A DNA stretch of 64,000 nt from assembly GCF_028283705.1 (NCBI RefSeq), contig NZ_JAPWKD010000002.1, positions 248,001 through 312,000 of the forward strand, written 5' to 3'. The position numbers were made by a program, and so were the translations under genes. Below the pieces are notes generated by a model that was not told the DNA's origin, searched no databases, and saw nothing but the letters and a program-made list of their open reading frames with translations. Source of the DNA: Pantoea sp. Its GTDB lineage: Bacteria > Pseudomonadota > Gammaproteobacteria > Enterobacterales > Enterobacteriaceae. This document shows positions 26,470 to 35,700 of the stretch, piece by piece. The number at the start of each line of letters is the position of its first letter. Position 1 is the first letter of the stretch.

Positions 26470-27429
26470 ATGACCCAATTTCCCCAACCGCAGGGCGGCA
26501 ATGAGATGCCGCGTTTCGCCGGACGTGGCACCATGATGCGTTTACCGGCTGCCGAGTCCCCCGCCGATCTGGATGTTGCCTTTGTCGGCATCCCGCTGGA
26601 TATCGGCACTTCGCAGCGCAGCGGCACCCGTTACGGACCACGAGCGATTCGCGCCGATTCAGTGATGATTCGCCCCTACAACATGGCGACCGGTGCCGCA
26701 CCGTTCGATTCCCTGCGCGTGGGCGATCTTGGTGATGTGCCGATCAACACTTACAGCCTGCTGAAATCGGTAGATATTATCGAGGATTACTACAGCGAGC
26801 TGAATCGCTGGCCACTGATCCCGCTGACCCTCGGTGGCGATCATACCCTCACGCTGCCGATTTTGCGGGCACTGGCGAAGAAACATGGCCCGATGGGGTT
26901 GATCCATGTCGATGCCCATACCGATACCAACGACGACATGTTTGGCGAGAAGATCGCGCATGGCACCACCTTCCGCCGTGCAGTAGAAGAAGGTTTGCTG
27001 GATTGTCAGCGCGTGGTACAGGTAGGACAGCGCGCGCAGGGGTATGCCGCCGATGATTTTCAGTGGGGCGTCGATCAGGGTTTCCATCTGATCCCCGCCG
27101 AGCAGTGCTGGCACCGATCGCTGACGCCGTTAATGGCCGAGGTGCGCCAGCGTATCGGCAGCGGGCCGGTCTATCTTTCCTACGATATCGACAGCTTCGA
27201 TCCCGCCTGGGCACCTGGCACCGGAACCCCGGAAGTGGGTGGCCTGACCTCCATGCAGGGGCTGGAGATCGTGCGCGGCTGTCGTGGGTTAAATCTGGTG
27301 GGAGGCGATTTGGTGGAAGTGTCACCGCCCTATGATCACAGTGGCATGACCTCACAGCTGGCGGCCAATATCCTTTATGAGATGCTGTGCGTGTTGCCTG
27401 GCGTCCGTTATACAGAGAAGAAGCAATGA
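26470..27429 (+). CDS. gbuA: Ureohydrolase, guanidinobutyrase/guanidinopropionase-like
   Basis: 319 residues of the arginase/agmatinase family. Mn ligands are in GGDHT, HVDAHTDTND and SYDIDSFDPAWAPGTGTPE. The N-terminus (QPQGGNEMPRFAGRGTMMRLP) and IRPYNMATGAAPFDSL resemble Pseudomonas guanidinobutyrase (GbuA, 319 aa) more than enterobacterial agmatinase SpeB. Expected reaction: a guanidino acid + water -> amino acid + urea. ATG 26470 follows AAGGAG. Coupled to the dehydrogenase gene by ATGA. The exact guanidino substrate is uncertain, so the gene symbol is tentative. Confidence 0.8.
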   Translation: MTQFPQPQGGNEMPRFAGRGTMMRLPAAESPADLDVAFVGIPLDIGTSQRSGTRYGPRAIRADSVMIRPYNMATGAAPFDSLRVGDLGDVPINTYSLLKSVDIIEDYYSELNRWPLIPLTLGGDHTLTLPILRALAKKHGPMGLIHVDAHTDTNDDMFGEKIAHGTTFRRAVEEGLLDCQRVVQVGQRAQGYAADDFQWGVDQGFHLIPAEQCWHRSLTPLMAEVRQRIGSGPVYLSYDIDSFDPAWAPGTGTPEVGGLTSMQGLEIVRGCRGLNLVGGDLVEVSPPYDHSGMTSQLAANILYEMLCVLPGVRYTEKKQ

Positions 27430-28511
27430 CACAAATGAATCTGGTGTTTCCGGCGCGCGTACTGCGTGGTGCGGGCGTAATCAATCAACTGGGTGAGGTA
27501 TGCGCCAGTCTTGGTAAACGCGCGTTGTTGATCGGTGGTCATCAGGCGCTGCATACGGTAGAAAGCCAGGTCCGCGCCCAATTGCTGGCGGCCGAAGTGA
27601 CGCTGCTGGCGCAGGAGTGGTTTGGTGGAGAGACCTCAATCAACCATATCAACCGGCTGGCAGCGCTGGCGACCGAGTTGCAGGCGGATGTGATTATCGG
27701 GGTTGGCGGTGGTAAATCTCTGGATACCTGCAAAGCGGTTGCTGCACAGCTGGGCCTGCCTATCGTCACCATTCCAACTATCGCCGCCACCTGTTCAGCG
27801 GTGACGCCGCTGAGTATCCGTTACGACGATAATGGCAACTTCTTTGACATTTACCCGCTGCCGCAGGCTCCGGCAGCAGTGGTGATCGACAGTGCCCTGC
27901 TGGCAAAAGCGCCGCCGCGCTGGCTGGCTGCCGGGCTGGGCGATACCCTGGCGAAATGGTATGAGTTCCGCGCCGTCAGCACGCGTCACCCGGCACGGGA
28001 AGGCAATGCCCTGTCGTCACTGGCGCACAGCAAGATTTGTTATGACGTGATTGCTGAACATGGCCCGGCTGCCTATGCCGCCGTGCTGCGCAGCGAGAGC
28101 AGCGCCTCACTGGATCAGGTGCTGGATGCGATCTTCACCTGGGCGGGGTTAACCTCGCTGATGAGCAACGGTGCACATGCCGCAGCCTCCCATGCAATCT
28201 ATGAAGGTTTTACCTTCTGCGATAAAACCCGCGAGTTTGGCCATGGTCTGCTGGTTGGCTTTGGTAACCTGTGTCTGCTGGCGCTGGAGCATCGCAGTGA
28301 TGAAGAAGTGCTGGAAGAGATGCGTCTGGCACGCGATTGCGGCGTACCGCTGCGGTTGTCTGAAATTGCCGAACTGGATGCGGCCGAACTGGCGCTGATT
28401 GTGCGCGAATCGGTTCATGCGCCGGATATGGAGAATATGGCAGAGGCGGTTACCGAAGCACGTTTGCTGGCGGCAATCGCACGGGTTGAGGCGCTGGCCG
28501 GGCGGGTATAA
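27426..28511 (+). CDS. Iron-containing alcohol dehydrogenase (YbdH/glycerol dehydrogenase type)
   Basis: 361 residues, from the ATG overlapping the preceding stop (27426). Nucleotide-binding GVGGGKSLDT (about residues 92-101), then TIPTIAATCSAVTPLS, and metal-ligand stretches GLGDTLAKW, GAHAAASHAIYEG and FGHGLLVGFGN. The group includes glycerol dehydrogenase and E. coli YbdH, a hydroxycarboxylate dehydrogenase. Here it probably oxidises or reduces a product of the pathway, for instance a 2-hydroxy or 2-oxo acid; this is inference. Last gene of the plus-strand pair; a REP-like hairpin follows seven bases later. Confidence 0.85.
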   Translation: MTQMNLVFPARVLRGAGVINQLGEVCASLGKRALLIGGHQALHTVESQVRAQLLAAEVTLLAQEWFGGETSINHINRLAALATELQADVIIGVGGGKSLDTCKAVAAQLGLPIVTIPTIAATCSAVTPLSIRYDDNGNFFDIYPLPQAPAAVVIDSALLAKAPPRWLAAGLGDTLAKWYEFRAVSTRHPAREGNALSSLAHSKICYDVIAEHGPAAYAAVLRSESSASLDQVLDAIFTWAGLTSLMSNGAHAAASHAIYEGFTFCDKTREFGHGLLVGFGNLCLLALEHRSDEEVLEEMRLARDCGVPLRLSEIAELDAAELALIVRESVHAPDMENMAEAVTEARLLAAIARVEALAGRV

Positions 28512-28517
28512 AAAAAA

Positions 28518-28541
28518 GGTCGCCAGCAATGGCGACCCTAC
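28518..28541. repeat. REP-like palindrome, GGTCGCC type
   Basis: GGTCGCCA-GCAA-TGGCGACC then CTAC, preceded by eight A. It lies between two convergent genes and could act as a bidirectional terminator. It has the same design as the 1781 family but a different stem sequence. Confidence 0.8.
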
Positions 28542-28544
28542 AAC

Positions 28545-29903
28545 CTATGACGAGCGGGTCGCTAATAACGCCGTCATCTCACTCACATCAATGATCTCAT
28601 CCAGCCCCAGACACAACGTCTCCAACAGTACCACCTGTTCAGCCGGCAGCACACGCACGGCCAGGCTGCGGTACTTCGCGACCAGTGCTTCCAGGCTCAG
28701 CGGATTGGCAGGTGCACCGGACGGCACTGGCACATGTTGCTGCCATTGCGCCCCCTGCACCGTCTCCAGCCGTACCCAGGGTTCGGCATCCCGGCTCTGT
28801 TCAGGATCGATCACCAGTTCGATGCGCGCCATCAGCGCTTCGGCATCCGGATGCCGGCGTTTCGCATCATCATAACTGTCCAGATCCGCTGCGCCATACA
28901 GCGCCCGTGCGGTCAGCGCATAAGGCAAACTCATCTGCGCGGCAGCGAGGCTGGCAACGTCACGGGTGCCGCACATTTCCAGCAGGAACGGATTCAGTCC
29001 CACCACAATGCGGGCGATATCCGCCGTCGCCACCGCCTGCTGTTGCAGCATGATGCCAAGCGCATCAACCGCCGCATGAGTACCACGACAGGCAGCATAA
29101 GGTTTAATCGAACAGCGAGCCAGTTTCCACACCACGCCAAGATCGGCGACCAGCGCCTCTGGCTGCTGCGTCTCAGCCGCCAGGGTTTGCAGGAAACCAC
29201 CCCAGCGCGCTTCAAATACCGCCGAAGGACCGCTGATACCGCGTTGCGCCAGCAATGCCGCCTGCACGCCGCCTTCTGCCGCCCGCGCCGCATGCAGTTT
29301 CTTGGTGTGGGAACCGTCGTGAATAAAGCCCCACAACCCGCCGCTGAAACTGGCCGCGATACCCAGTGCCGACGCACACTGCGCCGGGCTAAGTTGCAAC
29401 AACGCGCACACCGCCGCCGCCGCGCCGAATACTCCGCAGCTGGCTGTCGAGTGCCAGCCCGCGCCGTTATGTGCTGAATAGCCGCCACAGGCTTCCAGTA
29501 CGCGGCGGCCAATGTCATAGCCGATGACCATTGCGGTGAGTAGCGCTTTGCCACTCACCGGCGTTGCTGCCAGCGGTAGCACCGCCAACAGCGCCGGGAT
29601 CACCACCGCACCGGAGTGATCGCAACCGCCGGTATCATCCAGCTCATACATATGCGCCGCCACACCGTTCAGCCACGCCGCCTGACGCGCGTTGACCTGC
29701 CCGGCACTACCCCACACCTGTGCCTGCGCGTATCCACCCTCTTCCTTTACCAGTGCCAGACACTCACGCCAGATCGGACTGTCGCTGCCAGCCAGTGCCG
29801 CACCGAGCGTATCCAGAAAGTGACGTCTGGCCTGATCCACCAGCGCCTCCGGCAGTTGCTCGAAGCGGGTATCGGCGATAAAACTCGCCAGCTGATTAAG
29901 CAT
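28545..29903 (-). CDS. MmgE/PrpD family protein
   Basis: 452 residues of the MmgE/PrpD family. Typical features: HFLDTLGAALAG (about residue 25), AWLNGVAAHMYELDDTGG, HSGAVVIPALLA, GYDIGRRVLEA and GWHSTASCGVFGAAAA. Members include 2-methylcitrate dehydratase (PrpD), cis-aconitate decarboxylase and iminodisuccinate epimerase. Without prpBC nearby, methylcitrate dehydration is improbable; the neighbouring ArgH-family lyase makes an epimerase or isomerase of an N-substituted dicarboxylate plausible (inference). Start at 29903 with GGAGAG. Eight-base overlap with the upstream deacetylase-like gene. Confidence 0.85.
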   Translation of the reverse strand: MLNQLASFIADTRFEQLPEALVDQARRHFLDTLGAALAGSDSPIWRECLALVKEEGGYAQAQVWGSAGQVNARQAAWLNGVAAHMYELDDTGGCDHSGAVVIPALLAVLPLAATPVSGKALLTAMVIGYDIGRRVLEACGGYSAHNGAGWHSTASCGVFGAAAAVCALLQLSPAQCASALGIAASFSGGLWGFIHDGSHTKKLHAARAAEGGVQAALLAQRGISGPSAVFEARWGGFLQTLAAETQQPEALVADLGVVWKLARCSIKPYAACRGTHAAVDALGIMLQQQAVATADIARIVVGLNPFLLEMCGTRDVASLAAAQMSLPYALTARALYGAADLDSYDDAKRRHPDAEALMARIELVIDPEQSRDAEPWVRLETVQGAQWQQHVPVPSGAPANPLSLEALVAKYRSLAVRVLPAEQVVLLETLCLGLDEIIDVSEMTALLATRSS

Positions 29904-30774
29904 TGATCTCTCCGGTAACACGGGTGAACACCTCTGCCGGATGATCCGGCCCATTGTCCGGCTGGCTTTGCCAGTGCGCGGCCACCTGTTGCGCGGTGGC
30001 GATCCAGACGTTGTGTTGTTGCAGCGTTTCCAGCAGCGTTCGCAGCAAGCCGATACGTCCGGCGGTGCCGATGATTTCCGGGTGCAGCCGCAGCAGGTAG
30101 CACAGACCAAAGCGATGAAAACCGTGGAAATCCTGCGTCAGGTTGGCCAGGGTTTCAGCATAAGGGGCGATACGGGATTGCCCCGGCGGAATGGCCGGGC
30201 TGAGGTTAAAGGCAAAATAAGGTTCATCTTCCAGCGTGTAGTGCATCGGCAGTTCCACCAGCCGGGTGCCGGGGTGGAAATACGGCAGATCGTCACCGCG
30301 CCAGCTCGATGACCAGCGGATGCCCAGTTCGATCAACGCCTGTGCCAGCCCGGGTTTCCATTGCCCCGCCGGGGTGCGAAAGCCGGTAACCGGCTGGCCG
30401 GTTACCGGCGCCAGTTTGTCGCAGCCGCGCGTAACGCTGGCGATCTGCTGTTCCAGCGTCAGGCTGGAGAAATCTTCATGGCGATCGCCGCTACAGGCAA
30501 TTTCATGGCCGTCGGCGACCATACGTTGCACCAGCTCCGGCTGCTCTTCCGCGACTATCGCCGGTAAGCACCAGCTGGCTTTCAGCTGTTTTTCCGCCAG
30601 CAAATTCAGCAGACGATCGACCCCGCGCAGCGTGCCATAGCGCCACACCGACAGGGTTTTATCCCTTCCGGCCACCGCCGGTGCCTGGGTGAGAATGCCG
30701 TGAATATCGTTAAAATCGATGGTGAGGATCGCCGCCGACTGGAATCCCAGCGGCCAGCGGGAAGATTCAGTCAT
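29896..30774 (-). CDS. Polysaccharide-deacetylase-fold protein with altered metal site
   Basis: 292 residues with the NodB/deacetylase barrel, paralogous to the next upstream gene. Shared blocks: GFRTPAGQW, SSSWRGDDLPYFHPGT..LVELP and LLRLHPEIIG. The metal motifs have drifted: TIDFND gives Asn22 at the position of the paralogue's Asp24, and the His-x3-His motif reads SGDRH, with Ser95 at the first His. Metal-dependent deacetylation is therefore doubtful. Start chosen at 30774 (MTESSRWPLGF); it overlaps both neighbours by eight bases, so the two paralogues are translationally coupled. Confidence 0.82.
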   Translation of the reverse strand: MTESSRWPLGFQSAAILTIDFNDIHGILTQAPAVAGRDKTLSVWRYGTLRGVDRLLNLLAEKQLKASWCLPAIVAEEQPELVQRMVADGHEIACSGDRHEDFSSLTLEQQIASVTRGCDKLAPVTGQPVTGFRTPAGQWKPGLAQALIELGIRWSSSWRGDDLPYFHPGTRLVELPMHYTLEDEPYFAFNLSPAIPPGQSRIAPYAETLANLTQDFHGFHRFGLCYLLRLHPEIIGTAGRIGLLRTLLETLQQHNVWIATAQQVAAHWQSQPDNGPDHPAEVFTRVTGEINA

Positions 30775-31612
30775 GTTGCTGCTCCTGCAAATACCACTGC
30801 GCCACCGCATCACAGCGCGCAAACCACACATCATCACGCGCCATCATATGTTCAAACAGCTGCTCCAGCAGCAGCAGACGTCCCGGCTGGCCGGAGATTT
30901 TTGGATGGAACAAGGTGGTCAGGCAAAGCCCCTCATCCATCGCCCCATCAAATTCCCGCTGCCAGTTATCACGCGTATGGGCATAGCTGCTGATACGGTC
31001 GCCACCTTTCGGGAAGTCAGGCTGGCGCGTATAGGCCAGCGAAGCGTAATCATCCATCTCCCATTTGCCCGGGATCTCCACCAGTGGCGTGTGCCCTGCC
31101 ACCGCAATGCTGTAGGGACGATCGTCGCCACGCATACTGCTGGAGTAAATCACTCCGGCTTCACGCAGGATCTGCGGGGTTTCCGCATGCCAGTCGCCTG
31201 ATGGCGTGCGGAAGCCACAGGCGGTGATGCCGAGATATTGTTTAAAAATCGCGGCCGATTGCGCCATCACCGCCCGTTGCTCCTCGGGGGAAATCGCCCA
31301 GAAGGATTCGTGGCGGTAACCGTGATAGGCCACTTCATGGCCCTGCTCAACAATCGCCTGACACTGCTGCGGCCACTGCTCCACCACCCACGCGGGAACA
31401 AAAAAGGTGGCGGGCAGTTGAAACGCCCGCAGCATATCGAGCAAACGCCCGAGCGCACGGTACGGACCGTAAGCGCCAAAAGTAAAATACTCTGGCGTGG
31501 ACCACAGGCTGCCATTTAACATGGCATCGCCGGTGGGACCGTCAAGGTCAAATGCCAGCGCCATACAGCCGCGCTTCCCCTGCGGCCAGCGCACTGCGCC
31601 CGGTTGTTGCAT
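30767..31612 (-). CDS. Polysaccharide deacetylase family hydrolase
   Basis: 281 residues, NodB-type barrel of the peptidoglycan-deacetylase/allantoinase (PuuE-like) branch. Motif 1 is AFDLDG (Asp22, Asp24), motif 2 is YHGYRHE (His97, His101), and motif 3 is GFRTPSGDW. No signal peptide, so it acts in the cytosol, which argues against peptidoglycan and for a small amide or cyclic ureide. Sits between the coupled paralogue and the ABC transporter genes. Hydrolysis of an acylated or amide-bearing import substrate is the likeliest role (inference). Confidence 0.83.
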   Translation of the reverse strand: MQQPGAVRWPQGKRGCMALAFDLDGPTGDAMLNGSLWSTPEYFTFGAYGPYRALGRLLDMLRAFQLPATFFVPAWVVEQWPQQCQAIVEQGHEVAYHGYRHESFWAISPEEQRAVMAQSAAIFKQYLGITACGFRTPSGDWHAETPQILREAGVIYSSSMRGDDRPYSIAVAGHTPLVEIPGKWEMDDYASLAYTRQPDFPKGGDRISSYAHTRDNWQREFDGAMDEGLCLTTLFHPKISGQPGRLLLLEQLFEHMMARDDVWFARCDAVAQWYLQEQQHD

Positions 31613-31625
31613 CGAAGGCCTCCTG

Positions 31626-32450
31626 TTAGCCCTGGTTCACCGTGGCCTGTGCCACGCCATTGTCGTTCAGACCCCATTTGCTGAGGATCTTCTGGTAGCT
31701 GCCATCGGCGATCATCGCATCCAGCGCAGCCTGTACCGCTTTGGTCAGATCCCCGGCATCTTTGCCGATCGCCATGCCGGTGTACTGGAAGGAGAAGGCT
31801 TTATCGAGTGGCTTAAAGGTGCCTTTTTCCAGGTTCATGATGTACGGCAGGGTTTCGCTGCCCTGCACCGCGCCATCCAGACGACGCTGACGCAGCTGGG
31901 TACGCGCATCCGCCGTCCCTTCTGCACCCACCACGATGATGGCAGGCTTACCAGCGGCTTCGCAGTGCGCCTTGCTCCAGTTGGCGATCTCCTGCGGAAA
32001 GGTAGTCCGACGGCTGGTCCCGACGCGTTTGCCGCACAGATCCATTGCGCTGTTGATGTCGTTACGCGCGGATAAGGTGTAGAACTGTGGGCCGGTTTTG
32101 AAGTAATCGATAAAGTTGACCACTTTCTGGCGTTCTTTGGTGTCGGTCATGCCGGACATCACCATATCAACACGTTTGGTGACGACCGCATTGACCATCT
32201 GTTCAAAGGCAATTTCCTGCCAGTTGACCTTCACGCCCAGCTTCTGCCCAATCGCCATACCGAGGTCGTAATCGACGCCGGTCAGCTGGTTGCTGGCCGG
32301 ATCTTTGAAGTCCATTGGCGGGTAGTTCGGCATAATCGCCACGGTCAAACCTTTCTCTTTAATTGCCGCTGGTACGGCGATGTCGGCAGCCCAGGCCGTC
32401 GATTGCAGCAACAGCGCGGCGCTGATGGCGCTCAGTAACAACTTTTTCAT
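31626..32450 (-). CDS. Amino acid ABC transporter periplasmic binding protein
   Basis: 274 residues with a clear signal peptide (KKLLLSAISAALLLQSTAWA, cut after residue about 21). The mature part is a family-3 solute-binding protein: MPNYPPMDFKDPASNQLTGVDYDLGMAIGQKLG and VVNFIDYFKTGPQFYT. Two Cys residues (LCGKRVG and KAHCEAAG) could form a disulphide. It belongs to the importer encoded with the ATPase and permease upstream. The ligand is unknown; from context a polar amino-acid-like or dicarboxylate compound. Confidence 0.9.
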   Translation of the reverse strand: MKKLLLSAISAALLLQSTAWAADIAVPAAIKEKGLTVAIMPNYPPMDFKDPASNQLTGVDYDLGMAIGQKLGVKVNWQEIAFEQMVNAVVTKRVDMVMSGMTDTKERQKVVNFIDYFKTGPQFYTLSARNDINSAMDLCGKRVGTSRRTTFPQEIANWSKAHCEAAGKPAIIVVGAEGTADARTQLRQRRLDGAVQGSETLPYIMNLEKGTFKPLDKAFSFQYTGMAIGKDAGDLTKAVQAALDAMIADGSYQKILSKWGLNDNGVAQATVNQG

Positions 32451-32467
32451 TTATTTCACCCCGGTAG

Positions 32468-33232
32468 TTAAAGAAGAATCGCGTTGATAAAGTTTTTCAT
32501 CCGTGGGTTTTGCGGGTTCAGCAGAATGTCTTCTGGCGCGCCCTGCTCGATAATGCGTCCCTCATCCATAAACACCACCTGGTTCGCCACCTCACGGGCA
32601 AAGCCCATCTCATGAGTGACCACCAGCATGGTGGTGCCTTCTTTTGCCAGTTGACGCATCACCGCCAGCACTTCACCGACCATTTCCGGGTCGAGCGCCG
32701 AGGTGGGCTCATCAAACAGCATTAATTTCGGTTTCATCGCCAGCGCACGGGCAATCGCCACGCGCTGCTGCTGACCACCGGATAACGACTGCGGGTAGTC
32801 ATGGGCCTTGTGTGCCAGACCAACCCGATCCAGCAGCGCCATGGCTTCTTCGCTGGCTTCACGCTTCGGACGCAGCAGCACCCGGCATGGCCCTTCGATA
32901 ATGTTTTCCAACGCGGTTTTATGCGGGAACAGGTTGAAGCGCTGGAACACCATGCCGGTTTGCAGGCGCTGACGGGCAATCTGCTTGTCGCTCAGCGGAT
33001 AGAGTTTGTTGCCATTAATGCGGTACCCCGCCAGTTCGTTATCGACCCAGATACCGCCCTGATCGACCTTCTCCAGCTGGTTAATACAGCGCAAAAAGGT
33101 GCTTTTACCGGAGCCGGATGGGCCGAGGATGCACATCACCTCGCCGTAATTCACTTCGAGGCTGACATCCTTCAGCGCGTGGAACTGGTCGAAATATTTG
33201 TTCACCTTGACGGCGCGCACGATGTTTCTCAT
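32468..33232 (-). CDS. Amino acid ABC transporter ATPase
   Basis: 254-residue ATPase of the polar amino acid uptake group. Walker [10 protein letters not shown] (about residue 36), signature LSGGQQQR, Walker [14 protein letters not shown], His-switch VTHE. It contains the insertion [32 protein letters not shown] seen in a subset of these ATPases. Eleven bases separate it from the permease gene; 17 bases from the binding-protein gene. Confidence 0.92.
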   Translation of the reverse strand: MRNIVRAVKVNKYFDQFHALKDVSLEVNYGEVMCILGPSGSGKSTFLRCINQLEKVDQGGIWVDNELAGYRINGNKLYPLSDKQIARQRLQTGMVFQRFNLFPHKTALENIIEGPCRVLLRPKREASEEAMALLDRVGLAHKAHDYPQSLSGGQQQRVAIARALAMKPKLMLFDEPTSALDPEMVGEVLAVMRQLAKEGTTMLVVTHEMGFAREVANQVVFMDEGRIIEQGAPEDILLNPQNPRMKNFINAILL

Positions 33233-33243
33233 CTCGGACTCTC

Positions 33244-34116
33244 TTAGTGATGACGGCGGTGGCCGCGTGAGAAGTAGCGTTCCAGCTGGCTCTGGCCGAA
33301 CGACAGCACCGTCACCACGATCAGGTACCAGATACCCGCCACGAACAGCAGTTCCATGACGCGCGCATTGGCGAAGTAGATGTTCTGGGTGTTGTAGAGC
33401 AGTTCGGAGTACTGAATCATGCTCGCCAGACTGGTGGTTTTGATCATGCTGATAAATTCATTGCCGACCGGCGGCAGGATGACGCGCATCGCCTGCGGCA
33501 GGATGATGCGTTGCAGCGCCTGCAAGCGCGGCATGCCGATGGCTTTCGCCGCTTCGTACTGGCCGGTGTCCACCGACAGCAATCCGGCGCGCACCACTTC
33601 AGAGGTGTAAGCCCCCTGATTGATACTCAGACCCAGTAATGCCGCGAGGAACGGTGTCATAACCGTGACGGTCTGCACGCTAAACACACCCGGTATGCTG
33701 ATGGTGGGAAAGACCAGCGCGAGGTTAAACCACAGCAGCAGTTGCAGAATCAGCGGCGTGCCACGAAAGATCCAGGCGTAACCGACCGCGATGTAATGCA
33801 GCACCGGGTTGGGCGACATATACATGATGGCAGTGATCACCCCAAACAGGATGCCAAAGCCCATCGCCAGCACGGACATGATCAGAGTGTTTACCACCCC
33901 GTCGAGAATCGCTTTGGCGGTAAAGAACTGGCCAACGAACGACCATTCAATATTGCCGTGGGCGAACGCATTCACCAGCAACGCCAGCAGGATCAGGATC
34001 ACCGCCGAAGCGGTGATACGGCCGTAATAACGACGCGGCACCACCTGGTAGCGATCCAGATCGTAATGTGGCTGGCTACTGCTGTTGTTAAGTACAGTCG
34101 GTGTCGATTGCGACAT
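33244..34116 (-). CDS. Amino acid ABC transporter permease (single-subunit type)
   Basis: 290 residues: a cytosolic N-terminal tail of about 45 residues with [11 protein letters not shown], then five or so transmembrane helices and the EAA loop [21 protein letters not shown]. Being the only permease in the operon, it probably works as a homodimer. Start chosen at ATG 34116, with AGGAGA upstream; the longer frame would overlap the ArgH-like gene by 26 bases. The tail ends in SRGHRRHH, a His/Arg-rich sequence of unknown meaning. Confidence 0.9.
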   Translation of the reverse strand: MSQSTPTVLNNSSSQPHYDLDRYQVVPRRYYGRITASAVILILLALLVNAFAHGNIEWSFVGQFFTAKAILDGVVNTLIMSVLAMGFGILFGVITAIMYMSPNPVLHYIAVGYAWIFRGTPLILQLLLWFNLALVFPTISIPGVFSVQTVTVMTPFLAALLGLSINQGAYTSEVVRAGLLSVDTGQYEAAKAIGMPRLQALQRIILPQAMRVILPPVGNEFISMIKTTSLASMIQYSELLYNTQNIYFANARVMELLFVAGIWYLIVVTVLSFGQSQLERYFSRGHRRHH

Positions 34117-34126
34117 AAGCGTCTCC

Positions 34127-35554
34127 TCAGGCACGCGGGCCAGCATAATCATCAGCCCACTGCTGCTGGGCCTGCATCAGGGTTTGCAGACGCGCCAGTT
34201 GCTCGCGCACGCGTTCTGGGGCCGTACCGCCGTAACCGTTACGCACCGCCAGCGCCGACTCCAGCGTTAACGCGCCGCGTACTTCGGCGGTGAGACGACT
34301 ATCCACCGCCTGAAGTTGTGCGTCGCTGAGGTCCGACAGACCACAACCTTCATGCTCACACAGCTGCACCAGCTGGCCGGTGATTTCGTGGGCTTCACGG
34401 AACGGTACGCCGCGCATCGCCAGCCAGTCGGCCACTTCAGTTGCCAGCGTAAAGCCATCCGGTGCCTGCTCGCGCATCACGTCGGTATTGAATTTCAGTG
34501 TTGCCATCATGCCCGCCATCGCTGGCAGCACCAGCAGCAGGGTATCAACCGCATCAATCACGTTGCGTTTGTCATCGCTCAGATCACGGTTGTAGGAAAG
34601 CGGCATGGCTTTCATGGTGGTAAGCAGCGCCATCAGGTTACCGACCAGACGACCGGAACGACCACGCGTCAGCTCGGCAATATCCGGGTTCTTTTTCTGC
34701 GGCATGATCGAGCTGCCGGTGGCGTAGCTGTCGTGCAGCTCCACCCAGCGGAACTGGCGCGAGGCCCACATGCATACTTCTTCGCACAGGCGCGACAGGT
34801 TGATGCCAATCATGCTGGTGACAAACAGGAATTCCGCGGCGTAGTCACGGCTGGCAACGGCATCAATCGAGTTCTCGCACGGTGCGAGGTAGGCCAGATC
34901 CACCGCCGCCAGTTCCGGCTGGCGCGCAATCGCCGAACCGGCCATTGCGGCTGCGCCAAGCGGGCAGCGTGCGCTGCGACGATCCCAGTCCTGCATACGT
35001 TCGATATCGCGGGCGAAGGATTGCGCATGGGCCAGCAACTGATGACCAAACACAATTGGCTGCGCCTGTTGCAGATGGGTAAAGCCCGGTGCCACACTTT
35101 CGGTGTGCTGCGCTGCCTGCTCAACCAGCGCCTGTTGCAAACCCAGCAGCGCGGTCACCACCTTACGTCCGTTGTCGCGCAGATAGAGGCGCAAATCGTT
35201 GACGGTCTGATCGTTACGTGAACGACCGGCACGCAGCTTGCCACCCAGCGGCCCCAGGCGCTCCGTCAGCGCACGTTCGATAAAGGTATGCACATCTTCG
35301 TCAGCGGCGATGGGATGCAGCTGGCCGGCGCGGAAGTCAGCATCCAGTTGATCAATCGCGGCCAGCATGGTGCTCAGTTCTGCGTCGCTCAGCAGGTCAC
35401 CACGCATCAGTTCGCGAGCATGGGCGCGACAGCCCGCTAAATCGTAAGGAGCCAGGGCAAAGTAGTAATCCGGGCTACGAGACAGCGCAGTTAAACTGGC
35501 GGCAGGAGCCGCTTTAAAACGCGCACCCCATAACAGTTCGGCTTTATCAGACAT
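34127..35554 (-). CDS. argH: Argininosuccinate lyase family protein
   Basis: 475 residues of the aspartase/fumarase superfamily, ArgH branch. Signature GSSIMPQKKNPD at 280-291, RSRNDQ at 111-116, and GFTHLQQAQP at 158-167. It releases fumarate from an N-(1,2-dicarboxyethyl) compound. No arginine biosynthesis genes are near; it leads an operon with an ABC importer, deacetylase-like and MmgE/PrpD genes, so a catabolic lyase (argininosuccinate or an N-substituted aspartate such as EDDS or iminodisuccinate) is as plausible as true ArgH. It is 18 residues longer than E. coli ArgH. Divergent from a LysR gene. The symbol indicates family only. Confidence 0.82.
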   Translation of the reverse strand: MSDKAELLWGARFKAAPAASLTALSRSPDYYFALAPYDLAGCRAHARELMRGDLLSDAELSTMLAAIDQLDADFRAGQLHPIAADEDVHTFIERALTERLGPLGGKLRAGRSRNDQTVNDLRLYLRDNGRKVVTALLGLQQALVEQAAQHTESVAPGFTHLQQAQPIVFGHQLLAHAQSFARDIERMQDWDRRSARCPLGAAAMAGSAIARQPELAAVDLAYLAPCENSIDAVASRDYAAEFLFVTSMIGINLSRLCEEVCMWASRQFRWVELHDSYATGSSIMPQKKNPDIAELTRGRSGRLVGNLMALLTTMKAMPLSYNRDLSDDKRNVIDAVDTLLLVLPAMAGMMATLKFNTDVMREQAPDGFTLATEVADWLAMRGVPFREAHEITGQLVQLCEHEGCGLSDLSDAQLQAVDSRLTAEVRGALTLESALAVRNGYGGTAPERVREQLARLQTLMQAQQQWADDYAGPRA

Positions 35555-35700
35555 GCAATTTCCCCTTACAGATAATCAATAGCGAGATGAATGGCGTGCC
35601 AGCGATAATAAAAACTTATTTTATTTCCGTACTGGTAAACGTGGCACATTTCAGGTTCACTACACTTTCACCGCAATAATTCCGGAGTTGAATAGCAAAG

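Noticed and set aside
28545..29903. Calling the MmgE/PrpD gene prpD
   Set aside because: No prpB, prpC or prpR nearby, and the family covers several reactions.
35596..35647. GTGCCA...TGGCAC inverted motif between argH-like and LysR genes, considered as sigma-54 promoters
   Set aside because: Neither copy has a TTGC element at the required distance.
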